NCBI RefSeq assembly: GCF_000311985.1
Contig: NZ_HE978585.1
Location: 788,938-852,937 of the forward strand
Direction: 5' to 3'
Length of the DNA stretch: 64,000 nt
Source of the DNA: Kallipyga massiliensis ph2
GTDB taxonomy: Bacteria > Bacillota > Clostridia > Tissierellales > Peptoniphilaceae
The notes under the pieces are model-generated. The model was not told the origin of the DNA and searched no databases. It was given only the letters and a program-made list of their open reading frames with translations. Positions 33,612 to 41,988 of the stretch are shown here, one piece after another. Position 1 is the first letter of the stretch. Each line of letters starts with the position of its first letter. A program made the translations under genes and the position numbers.

Positions 33612-34441
33612 TGGCCAGGCTCAATGTCAATGCGACCCGCATGGTCATGGCCCAGCTCAAGACAAGGCTGGAGGTGTCCAAGCGGGGCTACAAACTCTTA
33701 AAAGACAAGCAGGACGAGCTCATGCGGCGCTTCATCCAGCTGGCCCGGGACAACCGGGCTATGCGGGAAGAGGTGGAAGCCGCCCTGGAAAAGTCCTTTG
33801 CCTCCTTCGCCATGGCCTCCGCTGTCATGAGTCCGGAGATGCTGGATAATGCCCTTTTGGCCTCCAAGCAGAGGATGATGGTGTCGGTGGATGTGGAAAA
33901 TGTTATGTCCGTCCGGATCCCCACTTTCTCCTTCCACCGCCAAGGGCTGGAGGAAGGAAAAGAGGGGTCCACCACCCCCTACGGCTATGTCCAGACCTCT
34001 GCGGAGCTGGACTTGGCCCTGGAAGAGCTCAACCGGGTTATGGACAAGCTCCTTGAACTGACCCAGATGGAAAAGTCCGCCCAGCTCATGGCGGATGAGA
34101 TTGAAGCTACCCGCCGTCGGGTCAATGCCCTCGAATACCGGACTATCCCTGACCTGGAGGAAACCATCACCTATATCCGGATGAAACTGGATGAGGAGGA
34201 TCGGGCCACCATCACCCGCCTTCTGAAGATCAAGGACCTCATCTCCCAGGCCAAGGAGGAGGGAAGGGACGATATCACCGCCCGTCTCCAGACCAGCTCG
34301 GTGGAAGAGGGGGAAGAGGTTAAGGACAGAGCAAAGACCAAACCCAAGCCAAAGACCGAGTCGAAGCCTAAGCAGGCGGAGTCCTCACCCACCCTCTTGG
34401 AGGCCATGCAGACCGTGCTTGAGGAAATGAAGAATGATTGA
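33611..34441 (+). CDS. ntpD: V-type ATPase subunit D (rotor shaft), C-terminally extended
   Basis: A 276-residue protein. Residues 1-205 are a typical long-helix subunit D (RMVMAQLKTRLEVSKRGYKLLKDKQDEL, then VNALEYRTIPDLEETITYIRMKL). The remaining 65 or so residues are a Lys/Glu/Pro-rich extension (KDRAKTKPKPKTESKPKQ) not usual in the family, ending in a short helix. The start codon overlaps the ntpB stop, and its end overlaps the next gene by 8 bases. Confidence 0.93.
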   Translation: MARLNVNATRMVMAQLKTRLEVSKRGYKLLKDKQDELMRRFIQLARDNRAMREEVEAALEKSFASFAMASAVMSPEMLDNALLASKQRMMVSVDVENVMSVRIPTFSFHRQGLEEGKEGSTTPYGYVQTSAELDLALEELNRVMDKLLELTQMEKSAQLMADEIEATRRRVNALEYRTIPDLEETITYIRMKLDEEDRATITRLLKIKDLISQAKEEGRDDITARLQTSSVEEGEEVKDRAKTKPKPKTESKPKQAESSPTLLEAMQTVLEEMKND

Positions 34442-35456
34442 TGTCAATATGATAGCCTACGGCCAGGACGTCAAGGGCCAGGGGGTGGGGTCGGCCTATA
34501 ACGAACTCGTCCAGCTATTAGAAAACTTTGCCGGGGACGAGATTCGCCTCCACTTCAATTCGGATAAGGGCTGCCGGATCAACCATGTCCATACGATCCA
34601 CCCTCTTTGCTACACCCAGATGAAGACCTCCTCCCTGCCCAGCGTCATGCATGTCCACTTCCTGCCGGAGACCCTGGAGGGGTCCATCTCCCTTCCAGGC
34701 ATCATCCAGCCCGGCTTCTTCAAGTACGTCCTCTCCATGTACCGGTCCGCCCAGGAACTGGTGGTGGTCAACCCCATTTTTATTGATCCCTTAGTCGATT
34801 ATGGGATCGACCGGGACCGGATCACCTACCTTCCCAACGTGGTGGCCTCCAAGGACTTCCGTCCCCTTGACCGCCGTGACCTCAGGGATATCGGGGAAAA
34901 GTATGGGGTCGAGCCTGACCGCTTTACCGTGATCGGCGTGGGCCAGGTCCAGACCCGGAAGGGAGTCCTGGAATTCCTGAATATTGCCCGTGCCCTGCCG
35001 GATGTTCAATTCCTTTGGGCCGGGGGCTTCTCCTTCGGGGTTGTTACCGATGGCTACAAGGAGTTGAAGGAGGCTGTCGACAATCCCCCGGCGAATGCCA
35101 AATTCCTCGGCATTGTTGACCGGTCGGACATGAATGCCCTCTACAACCTCTCTGACCTCCTCCTCATGACTTCCTACAATGAACTCTTTCCCATGGCCAT
35201 CCTGGAAGCCATCAATGCCGGCCTCCCTATCCTGGTTCGGGACTTGGATCTCTATCAGAAAATCTATTTCTCTGATTATCCCAGGGCCAAGGAGGATGAG
35301 GAGTTTGTTGACTGGATCCGTCGCCTGCGAGATAATCCCGAGGTCTACCGGAAGGCCAAGGAAGCGGCCCAAAAGATTCGGCAAGACTATTCTGAAGAAT
35401 CCATCGCCCGCTTGTGGAAGGACTATTACCGGTGCTTCCTGGACCGTTGGTCCTAA
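34434..35456 (+). CDS. GT4-family glycosyltransferase
   Basis: A 340-residue GT-B glycosyltransferase. The C-terminal nucleotide-sugar domain has the family signatures GVGQVQTRKGVLEFLN (about 163-178), SDMNALYNLSDLLLMTSYNE and ELFPMAILEAINAGLP (about 244-260), with the EX7E-type acidic pair. It resembles enzymes that build glycolipid anchors or cell-wall glycans; the acceptor cannot be told. It overlaps ntpD by 8 bases, so it is translated with the V-ATPase, an unusual partner. The terminator is directly downstream. Confidence 0.75.
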   Translation: MIDVNMIAYGQDVKGQGVGSAYNELVQLLENFAGDEIRLHFNSDKGCRINHVHTIHPLCYTQMKTSSLPSVMHVHFLPETLEGSISLPGIIQPGFFKYVLSMYRSAQELVVVNPIFIDPLVDYGIDRDRITYLPNVVASKDFRPLDRRDLRDIGEKYGVEPDRFTVIGVGQVQTRKGVLEFLNIARALPDVQFLWAGGFSFGVVTDGYKELKEAVDNPPANAKFLGIVDRSDMNALYNLSDLLLMTSYNELFPMAILEAINAGLPILVRDLDLYQKIYFSDYPRAKEDEEFVDWIRRLRDNPEVYRKAKEAAQKIRQDYSEESIARLWKDYYRCFLDRWS

Positions 35457-35468
35457 CGAGAAATGAAG

Positions 35469-35499
35469 AAAGCCGACTCCTAGGGGAGTCGGTTTTTTT
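35469..35499 (+). terminator. terminator of the V-ATPase operon
   Basis: AAGCCGACTCC-TAGG-GGAGTCGGTTTTTTT, 12 bases after the glycosyltransferase stop. Confidence 0.93.
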
Positions 35500-35582
35500 A
35501 TGGGACAGAGGTCGGTCTTTTTACAGGAATATGGCACGCTTATGGTACCCTCCGCCCCATATAATAGGACCAAGGAGGGGCT

Positions 35583-36746
35583 ATGAAGTATGAAATTATC
35601 CGGAAAATAGGGAATGGAGGGGAGGGACAGGTTTACCTGGTCCGGGACCGGGTCCTGGATAAGACCTGGGCCATGAAGGTCGTTCCTTGGTCAGGGAAGA
35701 AGGGAGCCATGGAAGAAGGCCTTCCTTTTCCCATTCAAGTCATGAAGAAGTTTGACCACCCCCTCCTTCCCCGTCTGGTTGACCTCTTTTTCCGTCCTCC
35801 TTTCCTTTGCCTGGTTATGGACTATATTCCCGGAAGAAGCCTGGAGGACCTGGTTAAAGAGGAGGGACCCCAGGACCGGGAACTTGTTCTTTCCTGGGCC
35901 AAGGACCTCCTCTCTATTTTGTCCTACTTTCACCGTCAGGACCCGCCCGTCTACTACCAGGATTTGAAACCCGCCAATATCCTCCTGACCAAAGAGGGAA
36001 CCATCAGGCTCATCGACTTTGGGGCCATCTTCAGCCCCCAAGGAGGAGGTCAAGGAGGGGGATTAAGGGGACAGGGGACCCCGGGCTATGCGGCTCCGGA
36101 ACTCTATGGAGAAGGGGAAGTGGGTCCTTGGACCGACATCTACTCCCTGGGCATGACCCTCTCCTTCCTTTTAACCGGGAAGGATCCCGGATCAGGGGAT
36201 TGCTTGTCTACCTCCGATAAAAAGGGGGATGACCCCCAGGGAAGGTTGGAGATGGTCATAGGCCGGGCGACACAAGCCCTTTCCCGAAACCGCTATCCCT
36301 CCGGCAAAGCTATGGCGGACGATTTGGAGGGGGGAGAAAGGAAAAGGAAGGCCGGGTGGAGGGGAGTCCTGGTCGGAGGTTTGGTCCTCCTTGCCTTTCT
36401 TTTCCTCATTCCCTGGGGATGGAGTGCCCATCAAAACTTTACTTATCGGAAGAAAATTCAAGCAGGCAGGGAGGAGGCTATTCTTGAGGCCATCCGGATG
36501 AAGCCGAACTGTCCGGAGGCCTATCGAGCCCTTCTGGATCTTTATCGGAAGGATGGGCGGTTGGATGACCGGGAGTCCCAGGTCCTGGAAATTCTTTCTC
36601 ATTCCTATGCCAAGGAAGGAGGGGAAGACCTGGTCGCCCGCTTGAAAAAGCTTTCGGAAGAAGATGACTTGAGCATTTTTCAACAGGAACTTTTGGATTT
36701 TTGGAAAAAAGAGGAGGTTGGGCCCGGTGTGGAGGAAGGGGAATAG
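35583..36746 (+). CDS. membrane Ser/Thr protein kinase
   Basis: A 387-residue protein. The kinase domain (1-250) has a glycine loop IGNGGEGQVYLV, ATP-binding Lys in AMKVV (K32), catalytic loop YYQDLKPANILL with Tyr-Gln in place of the usual His-Arg, the metal-binding Asp in IDFGA and an APE-type site in YAAPELYG. A membrane helix (about 262-282, VLVGGLVLLAFLFLIPWGW) leads to a small outer domain of TPR-like helices, not PASTA repeats. A TATAAT lies at 35560-35565 and AAGGAGGGG precedes the ATG. It overlaps the sequence leading into the next gene, its likely functional partner. Confidence 0.85.
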   Translation: MKYEIIRKIGNGGEGQVYLVRDRVLDKTWAMKVVPWSGKKGAMEEGLPFPIQVMKKFDHPLLPRLVDLFFRPPFLCLVMDYIPGRSLEDLVKEEGPQDRELVLSWAKDLLSILSYFHRQDPPVYYQDLKPANILLTKEGTIRLIDFGAIFSPQGGGQGGGLRGQGTPGYAAPELYGEGEVGPWTDIYSLGMTLSFLLTGKDPGSGDCLSTSDKKGDDPQGRLEMVIGRATQALSRNRYPSGKAMADDLEGGERKRKAGWRGVLVGGLVLLAFLFLIPWGWSAHQNFTYRKKIQAGREEAILEAIRMKPNCPEAYRALLDLYRKDGRLDDRESQVLEILSHSYAKEGGEDLVARLKKLSEEDDLSIFQQELLDFWKKEEVGPGVEEGE

Positions 36747-36750
36747 AGGG

Positions 36751-38181
36751 ATGGGAAGAAAAATAAAGCTGATGTGCTTTCTTCTTATTTATTGCTGCCT
36801 TTTATCTCCGAGTTTTGTTTGGGCAAGAGAGCCGTCCCTTCCTCCTCCTGGGGCCTCTTTTGTAGAAAATTATGCCAAAAAAAGGGAGATAGGGGGCCGG
36901 GTCCACTACCTCTACACCCGTGCCCCAAAGATCCGCCTTTCCCTCCCCCCAGGCCCTTTTTCCTATGCCGGGGTGGATTTTTTGGCTACCAGCCTGGGGG
37001 AGGAGGGGGAAGAAAAAGAGAGTCATTTTGCCCTCCCCTTTGAGGGCTTCCATAAAGATGCCGGAGGGTTCTGGATTTATTTCTTGGACACAGGGGGCCT
37101 GGATTGGTCGGACCGGTCATGGACCTTTTCCTTCCGGACCCGTTCTGAAGAGGGGAGGACGTCAACATGGAAGAAGCTGGAGGGTTACCTGGACCTCGAC
37201 CGGGAAGGGGGGAGGGCGGAAATCTTTTTTGACCCCAAGCCCCTGGGTCGAGAGGGAAGGACTTGGATTTTTGACCGGTCCTTCCGGATTACCATAAAGA
37301 TTTGGGATGACCAGCCGGATTACCTCGATGATTTCCTTCCCCTGGAAAGGTGTGGTCCGGCAGTACGGAGGAAAGAAAGGATCCCCCTCCGTAAGTCGGG
37401 GGATGGGCATGAGGCGAACCTGGAGGCGGGAGAGGAAGGTCAAGGCATCCTGAATCTTTTTTTGGAGGATGGGGCCGGACGTCCCATCCCCGATCCGGAG
37501 ACGGGGTCCGGGCCCATCCGAATTACCTACCGGATTGGGGTCGTGGAAGGCGGAGAGGCAGGTCAGGCTCGGGATCACAGTCGGGGGGAACCGGTGGACC
37601 TGCGGACAAGGACAAGGGCAGAGGAAAAAGAAAAAGAGAATCCCCCCAAGCCGGAGAGAGGGGAGATGGAGCAAGATAAAGATCGGAAAGAAGATATAAT
37701 TCCTGCAGAACTTCCGCTCCAGTTGGGGAAAGGAGTCAAAATGGATTCCCAGGCTCCCCGAATTCTTCCCGTTCGAGGGCTGGATTTACCCTATCATTTT
37801 GAAAACCGCCTAGAGATTCAAGTGGACTTCCGGGATGGCGGGGGCCTCCGGGAAGTTCGGAGGATTCTGGATGGGGAAGAGACAGTCATTCCCTTGGAAG
37901 GAGAGAAAACTTACACCGATCGATTGATCCTCAGAGGGCGGAAAAAGCCCTACCGACTGGCCTACCGGGTCATGGACCAGGCCGGGAATGTGGCGGATAC
38001 TCGCTCACCAACCTATCCGGGCAGACCCTTTTTTCAAGACCGGATCCTGGTCAGCCGGTCTCTCCTCTTGGCCTGGATCCAGCTCCCTGGCCTTTTTTGG
38101 GGCTCTCTTCTCTTGGCCTTGGCCGGGATAGGCAGCTATATTTACCTCCGTTTTAGGGATCTTCACAAATTCAACGCATAA
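36751..38181 (+). CDS. secreted, C-terminally membrane-anchored protein of unknown function
   Basis: A 476-residue protein I do not recognise. A signal peptide fills residues 1-26 (basic start, LMCFLLIYCCLLSPSFVWA). The outer region is beta-rich (FWIYFLDTGGLDWSDRSWTF) with a Lys/Glu/Arg/Pro-rich linker at about 285-325 and an Ig-like segment (VRRILDGEETVIPLEGE ... YRVMDQAGNVADTRSP). A single membrane helix near 445-465 and a short basic tail end it. I start at ATG 36751, after GAGGG. It begins 5 bases after the kinase gene, so it may present a signal to it or be its substrate. Confidence 0.55.
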   Translation: MGRKIKLMCFLLIYCCLLSPSFVWAREPSLPPPGASFVENYAKKREIGGRVHYLYTRAPKIRLSLPPGPFSYAGVDFLATSLGEEGEEKESHFALPFEGFHKDAGGFWIYFLDTGGLDWSDRSWTFSFRTRSEEGRTSTWKKLEGYLDLDREGGRAEIFFDPKPLGREGRTWIFDRSFRITIKIWDDQPDYLDDFLPLERCGPAVRRKERIPLRKSGDGHEANLEAGEEGQGILNLFLEDGAGRPIPDPETGSGPIRITYRIGVVEGGEAGQARDHSRGEPVDLRTRTRAEEKEKENPPKPERGEMEQDKDRKEDIIPAELPLQLGKGVKMDSQAPRILPVRGLDLPYHFENRLEIQVDFRDGGGLREVRRILDGEETVIPLEGEKTYTDRLILRGRKKPYRLAYRVMDQAGNVADTRSPTYPGRPFFQDRILVSRSLLLAWIQLPGLFWGSLLLALAGIGSYIYLRFRDLHKFNA

Positions 38182-38183
38182 CT

Positions 38184-38212
38184 TTGCTAGGATACTTTGA
38201 ATTGGTTATAAT
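38184..38212 (+). promoter_or_regulatory. promoter of the phosphoesterase gene
   Basis: TTGCTA (38184-38189), a 17-bp spacer and TATAAT (38207-38212), directly after the stop of the preceding gene. Confidence 0.75.
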
Positions 38213-38237
38213 AAGAGTTGTGATAAAAGGAGGTTCT

Positions 38238-39143
38238 ATGCGGATTGCCTGTATCGGTGATGCCCACTATTCAGCAATGCGTTGGCGCACCAAAGCCTTA
38301 AAAGATCAGAATGAGTTTTTTTACAATAAAATATTCGCCAGCCTTTTTGCACAGGAGGCTGATTTATACATCTCCCTGGGTGACCTGACCCATTTCGGTT
38401 CACGGAGCGAGTTCCGGGCAGTATACAAGATGATCAATAGCCACCGAAAGGAAAATCAGCGTTTTGAGAATGTTGTCGGCAACCATGACCTTCTGGTCCA
38501 GACCAAGGCATCCTACCAGTCGCTGACGGGCTCCAAGCTCTATTGGGCCGAGGACTATGAGGATGTCAAGCTGATTTTCATGGACACCAGCCGGGCCCTC
38601 CGTCCCGGAAAAAACTCCTCGTCCATCTCCTGGGAACAGCAGGAATTTGTCAAAAGGGAATTGGAGGAGGCGGGAGAAAAATTAGCCGTGATTTTTGCCC
38701 ACCATCCCCCTGAGCGGATGATCTTCCGCAATGAGAAGGGGAGGGTAGATAAGAGCCTGAACCTTGAACAGATCCTGAGCCATAAGAAGGGCCGGGGGGT
38801 TGTCGTCAACGGCCACCTCCACAAGGACCGTTTTTATACCAGGGGAGATTGGGGCTTCCTCCAGTTTAATGACCTCTTGGATGAGCCCACGATCCGTTGC
38901 CTGAATATTAAGGATGGAAAGGTAACCATGTCGACGGTTTCCTTTACCCAGCATGAGATGGTTCATGCTACCCGAAATATCACCTTAGCCCTCCTGACCT
39001 TTCGCCGAGTAGACAACCCCTGGGAATTTGCCCGGGTTCGGGAGCTCACTCTCTCAACGCCCAACCAGGTTCCCATGACCGGTTGGACCATGGATTACCT
39101 GTCCACTTTGGATCCCGACCAAGCCAGGAGAAGAAGGTTTTAA
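38238..39143 (+). CDS. calcineurin-like metallophosphoesterase
   Basis: A 301-residue phosphoesterase. All metal-site motifs are visible: DAH near residue 8 (GDAHYS), LGDLTH, GNHD (about 82), AHHPP (about 153) and GHLH (about 193). The substrate is unknown; the family includes nucleotide and phospholipid phosphatases. The C-terminal 60 residues are not assignable. ATG 38238 follows AAAGGAGG; an in-frame upstream start overlaps the promoter and is rejected. Confidence 0.85.
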   Translation: MRIACIGDAHYSAMRWRTKALKDQNEFFYNKIFASLFAQEADLYISLGDLTHFGSRSEFRAVYKMINSHRKENQRFENVVGNHDLLVQTKASYQSLTGSKLYWAEDYEDVKLIFMDTSRALRPGKNSSSISWEQQEFVKRELEEAGEKLAVIFAHHPPERMIFRNEKGRVDKSLNLEQILSHKKGRGVVVNGHLHKDRFYTRGDWGFLQFNDLLDEPTIRCLNIKDGKVTMSTVSFTQHEMVHATRNITLALLTFRRVDNPWEFARVRELTLSTPNQVPMTGWTMDYLSTLDPDQARRRRF

Positions 39144-39163
39144 CCATATTTTGACTCTTTAGG

Positions 39164-39188
39164 GCCACTCATCAGAGTGGCTCTTTTT
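39164..39188 (+). terminator. terminator after the phosphoesterase
   Basis: GCCACTC-ATCA-GAGTGGC followed by TCTTTTT. Confidence 0.9.
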
Positions 39189-39200
39189 AGTGTGAAAATG

Positions 39201-39229
39201 TTTTCAGCCCATCCTTTTTCAGTTATAAT
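39201..39229 (+). promoter_or_regulatory. promoter of the rel-like/mtaD/acpS-nnrD/mazF/map operon
   Basis: TTTTCA (39201-39206), a 17-bp spacer and TATAAT (39224-39229), 40 bases before the first gene. Confidence 0.65.
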
Positions 39230-39269
39230 GAAGAAGAAGCGTTCATAAAAAAACAAGGGAGGTATCGGG

Positions 39270-40691
39270 TTGAAGCTCCAACTTTTCTCTTATATCGACC
39301 AGGTTATTGAGTACAAAGAATCCTTGCGTTTTGAACTTGAAGAGGCTCAAAAGGCCATTGATGATCTTTTCACCTCGATTTTTTCTTCCAGGGATTGGTT
39401 CGTTAACTACAGTTCCCGGATCAAGGAGGATGATTCTCTGAAAGAAAAGATCATCCGCCAGGACTACTTCCGACGCTACCGGGAGCCCCAGGCCATGTTT
39501 CACCAGCTTTCGGACATCATCGGGAGTCGGATTGAATGCCGGTTCATCAACGATGAGGAAGTGGCCTACCAGGCCCTTTTTAAGCATTTTCCCTATCCGA
39601 ATAATGGGGGTTTTTATCGGTCGGACCGGGATCCACGGATTGAACTCCGGCTGGGCGATGACCAGCCCAAGCAGCAGAAGAACGGCTTTTCTTCCTACCG
39701 GATTGACGGGCGATTTTTAGGCAGGACGGTCCTGAACTTTGAACTCCAGATCAAGTCCATCGTCAATGTCTTCTGGAATGAGATCGACCACAAGATCCTT
39801 TATAAGAACTATAACTATGTCGTCACAGAAGCCTTTGTCCGCCAAATCATGGCCTCCATCAAAGGGGACCTGGAACTCATTGACCGCCAGCTCCAGATGG
39901 TCTATGAGCACCTGACCAGCCTGGACCAGGCGGGGTCATGGTCCCCCAACCAGCAGTTGGAGTCCTTCATCGGCCGGACCATCCAGGACATCTATGTCAT
40001 GCCCCTGAGAGAATCCTCCAACCTCTTCTTTGATTTCCGGGCTTCCACCGACCTTCTGACGGAATTTCTTTTTACCCGGGTCAAGTATGAATCCAAGGAG
40101 GGGATGGCCTCCGAATTCATCCGGATCCTGGAGGAGGCCAGCCGGGCCAAGCTCGACGAAGTCCGCTTTGGCTATACCCTGGACTTTGATCCGCCCATCG
40201 ACTACCATTCCGACATTACCCGGGAGATGGGGGACCTCATCAACAAGGCGGTCAACGAGAACCTGGCTTGGAACTTTATGGTGGCCATCCTCTTCGACCT
40301 TAATCCCGACCAGAAGCAGCGGGAGATCTTCCGGACCTTTGTGGACTACATCTACTTCCGGATCATCCACTGCGTCCGGTCCACCTTCGAAGAAGAGGGG
40401 GCCAGTCCGGCCGACCATGAGGGCATCATTGACGAGATTTCCATGTTCTATATTCGCTATTCCATGGTTTACCCGGATGCCATCTACTTCACCTTGGAGG
40501 GTCTGGAGGACTTTAAGAAGGTCCTCCGCCACATGATCGATGTCTGGTTGACCCAGGGGGATTCGGAAGCGGTATTCCAGGTTTTCACGGAGGCCTATGC
40601 CTCCCAGGAGATAGAGGGTCGGTTAGGGGAGGTCGAAGACCTTCAGGCCCACCAGGAGAAAGGAGGAAGGGACCATGGCCATAACGATTAA
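39270..40691 (+). CDS. RelA/SpoT-domain protein (long ppGpp-synthetase-like)
   Basis: A 473-residue protein. Residues 40-190 match the alarmone synthetase fold: RIKEDDSLKEKIIR (substrate loop), DIIGSRIECRFINDEE (metal Asp), FSSYRIDGRF, then FELQIKSIVNVFWNEIDHKILYKN with the conserved ELQI and EIDHK signatures. No HD hydrolase, TGS or ACT domain is present. The remaining 280 residues are helical and unfamiliar, far longer than in small alarmone synthetases (about 200-260 residues in all). It starts with TTG after AAGGGAGG. It overlaps mtaD by 17 bases. Synthetase activity is inferred only. Confidence 0.7.
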   Translation: MKLQLFSYIDQVIEYKESLRFELEEAQKAIDDLFTSIFSSRDWFVNYSSRIKEDDSLKEKIIRQDYFRRYREPQAMFHQLSDIIGSRIECRFINDEEVAYQALFKHFPYPNNGGFYRSDRDPRIELRLGDDQPKQQKNGFSSYRIDGRFLGRTVLNFELQIKSIVNVFWNEIDHKILYKNYNYVVTEAFVRQIMASIKGDLELIDRQLQMVYEHLTSLDQAGSWSPNQQLESFIGRTIQDIYVMPLRESSNLFFDFRASTDLLTEFLFTRVKYESKEGMASEFIRILEEASRAKLDEVRFGYTLDFDPPIDYHSDITREMGDLINKAVNENLAWNFMVAILFDLNPDQKQREIFRTFVDYIYFRIIHCVRSTFEEEGASPADHEGIIDEISMFYIRYSMVYPDAIYFTLEGLEDFKKVLRHMIDVWLTQGDSEAVFQVFTEAYASQEIEGRLGEVEDLQAHQEKGGRDHGHND

Positions 40692-41988
40692 AAACGTCAC
40701 CATCGTGACGATGAACGCCAACCATGACATTCTTCAGGGAGCCCAGGTCCGGGTGGAGGATGGGCGGATTCAGGCGATTTCCGGGGAGAAAGACCTGGCC
40801 CTTCCGGGGGATGAGGTCATCGACGGGAGCGGCCAGGTGGTCCTTCCGGGTCTCATCAACGCCCACTGCCACGCCGCCATGTCCATTTTCCGAAACTACG
40901 GCAACGATGTGGACCTGGATACCTGGCTCAATGACTACATATGGCCTCTGGAGGCCCAATTGACACCCGAAGACATCCGGAAGGGGTCTCTCCTGGATAT
41001 TGCAGAGATGATCTCTCATGGGATCACCTATTTTGTGGACATGTACTATGAGATGGACAAGGTGGCTCAGGCGGTCGAGGAAGGGGGGATCCGGGCCCTC
41101 CTGACGGAAGGGATGACGGCCAATGACTACCGGGCCTGCCTGGACCGGCAAGCGGGATTTTTTGACCGCTGGGATGGGAAGGCGGAGGGGCGGATCCGGA
41201 CCGGTCTCTCCACCCATGCCGTCTATACCAATACGGAGGAGTCCATGGAGGCAGCCGTGGCCCTGGGAAAGGAATTGGGGGCCTGCCACCACATCCACCT
41301 CTCCGAGACGAAGAAAGAAGTGGAGGACTGCAGGGCACGTTTCGGGATGAGCCCGGTCGAGGTCTTCGACAAGATGGGCTATCTTAACAACAGGACCATC
41401 GCTGCCCACTGCGTCTGGCTGTCCGAGAGGGATATGGACATCCTGGCGGACCGGGGGGTCCACCCAGTCTACAATCCGGCCTCCAACATGAAGCTGGCCT
41501 CCGGCTTCATGCCCCTGGAGGGCCTTCTTTCCCGGGGGATCCCGGTGGCCATGGGAACGGACGGGGCGGCCTCCAACAACAGCCAGGACCTCTTCCGGGA
41601 CATGACCATCGGATCCCTCATTCAAAAAGGCCGGTCCCTAGACCCCACGGCTGCCAGGGCTCGAACCATGCTGGAAATGGCCACGATCAACGGGGCTCGT
41701 GCTTTGGGCCAGGAGGAGGACCTGGGATCCATCGAAGTGGGGAAAATGGCCGACCTAATTATGATCGACTTCCGGGGGGTCGGGATGACCCCCATCCCGG
41801 ATGATATTGAAGCCGCCCTGGTCTATTCCACTTCCGGAAGGGATGTCTCCCTGACCATGGTGGCCGGGAAGATCCTCTACCGGGACTACCGGTTTACTGA
41901 ACTTGATGAAGAGAGAATCAAGGCGGACTGCCAGGACACCCTCCGCCTCCTCCGGGAAAGGAGGGCCCATGATGGAAGTGGGCATTGA
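40675..41988 (+). CDS. mtaD: 5'-methylthioadenosine/S-adenosylhomocysteine deaminase
   Basis: A 437-residue amidohydrolase. Metal ligands: NAHCHAAM (HxH, about 62-64), HIHLSE (about 207), AHCVW and GTDGAASNN (about 290). The family deaminates SAH or MTA to the inosine forms, removing the methylation by-product. It is translationally coupled to the preceding rel-like gene and overlaps the next gene by 20 bases. The start follows AAAGGAGG. Other purine or pyrimidine deaminases of the same clan cannot be wholly excluded. Confidence 0.85.
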   Translation: MAITIKNVTIVTMNANHDILQGAQVRVEDGRIQAISGEKDLALPGDEVIDGSGQVVLPGLINAHCHAAMSIFRNYGNDVDLDTWLNDYIWPLEAQLTPEDIRKGSLLDIAEMISHGITYFVDMYYEMDKVAQAVEEGGIRALLTEGMTANDYRACLDRQAGFFDRWDGKAEGRIRTGLSTHAVYTNTEESMEAAVALGKELGACHHIHLSETKKEVEDCRARFGMSPVEVFDKMGYLNNRTIAAHCVWLSERDMDILADRGVHPVYNPASNMKLASGFMPLEGLLSRGIPVAMGTDGAASNNSQDLFRDMTIGSLIQKGRSLDPTAARARTMLEMATINGARALGQEEDLGSIEVGKMADLIMIDFRGVGMTPIPDDIEAALVYSTSGRDVSLTMVAGKILYRDYRFTELDEERIKADCQDTLRLLRERRAHDGSGH

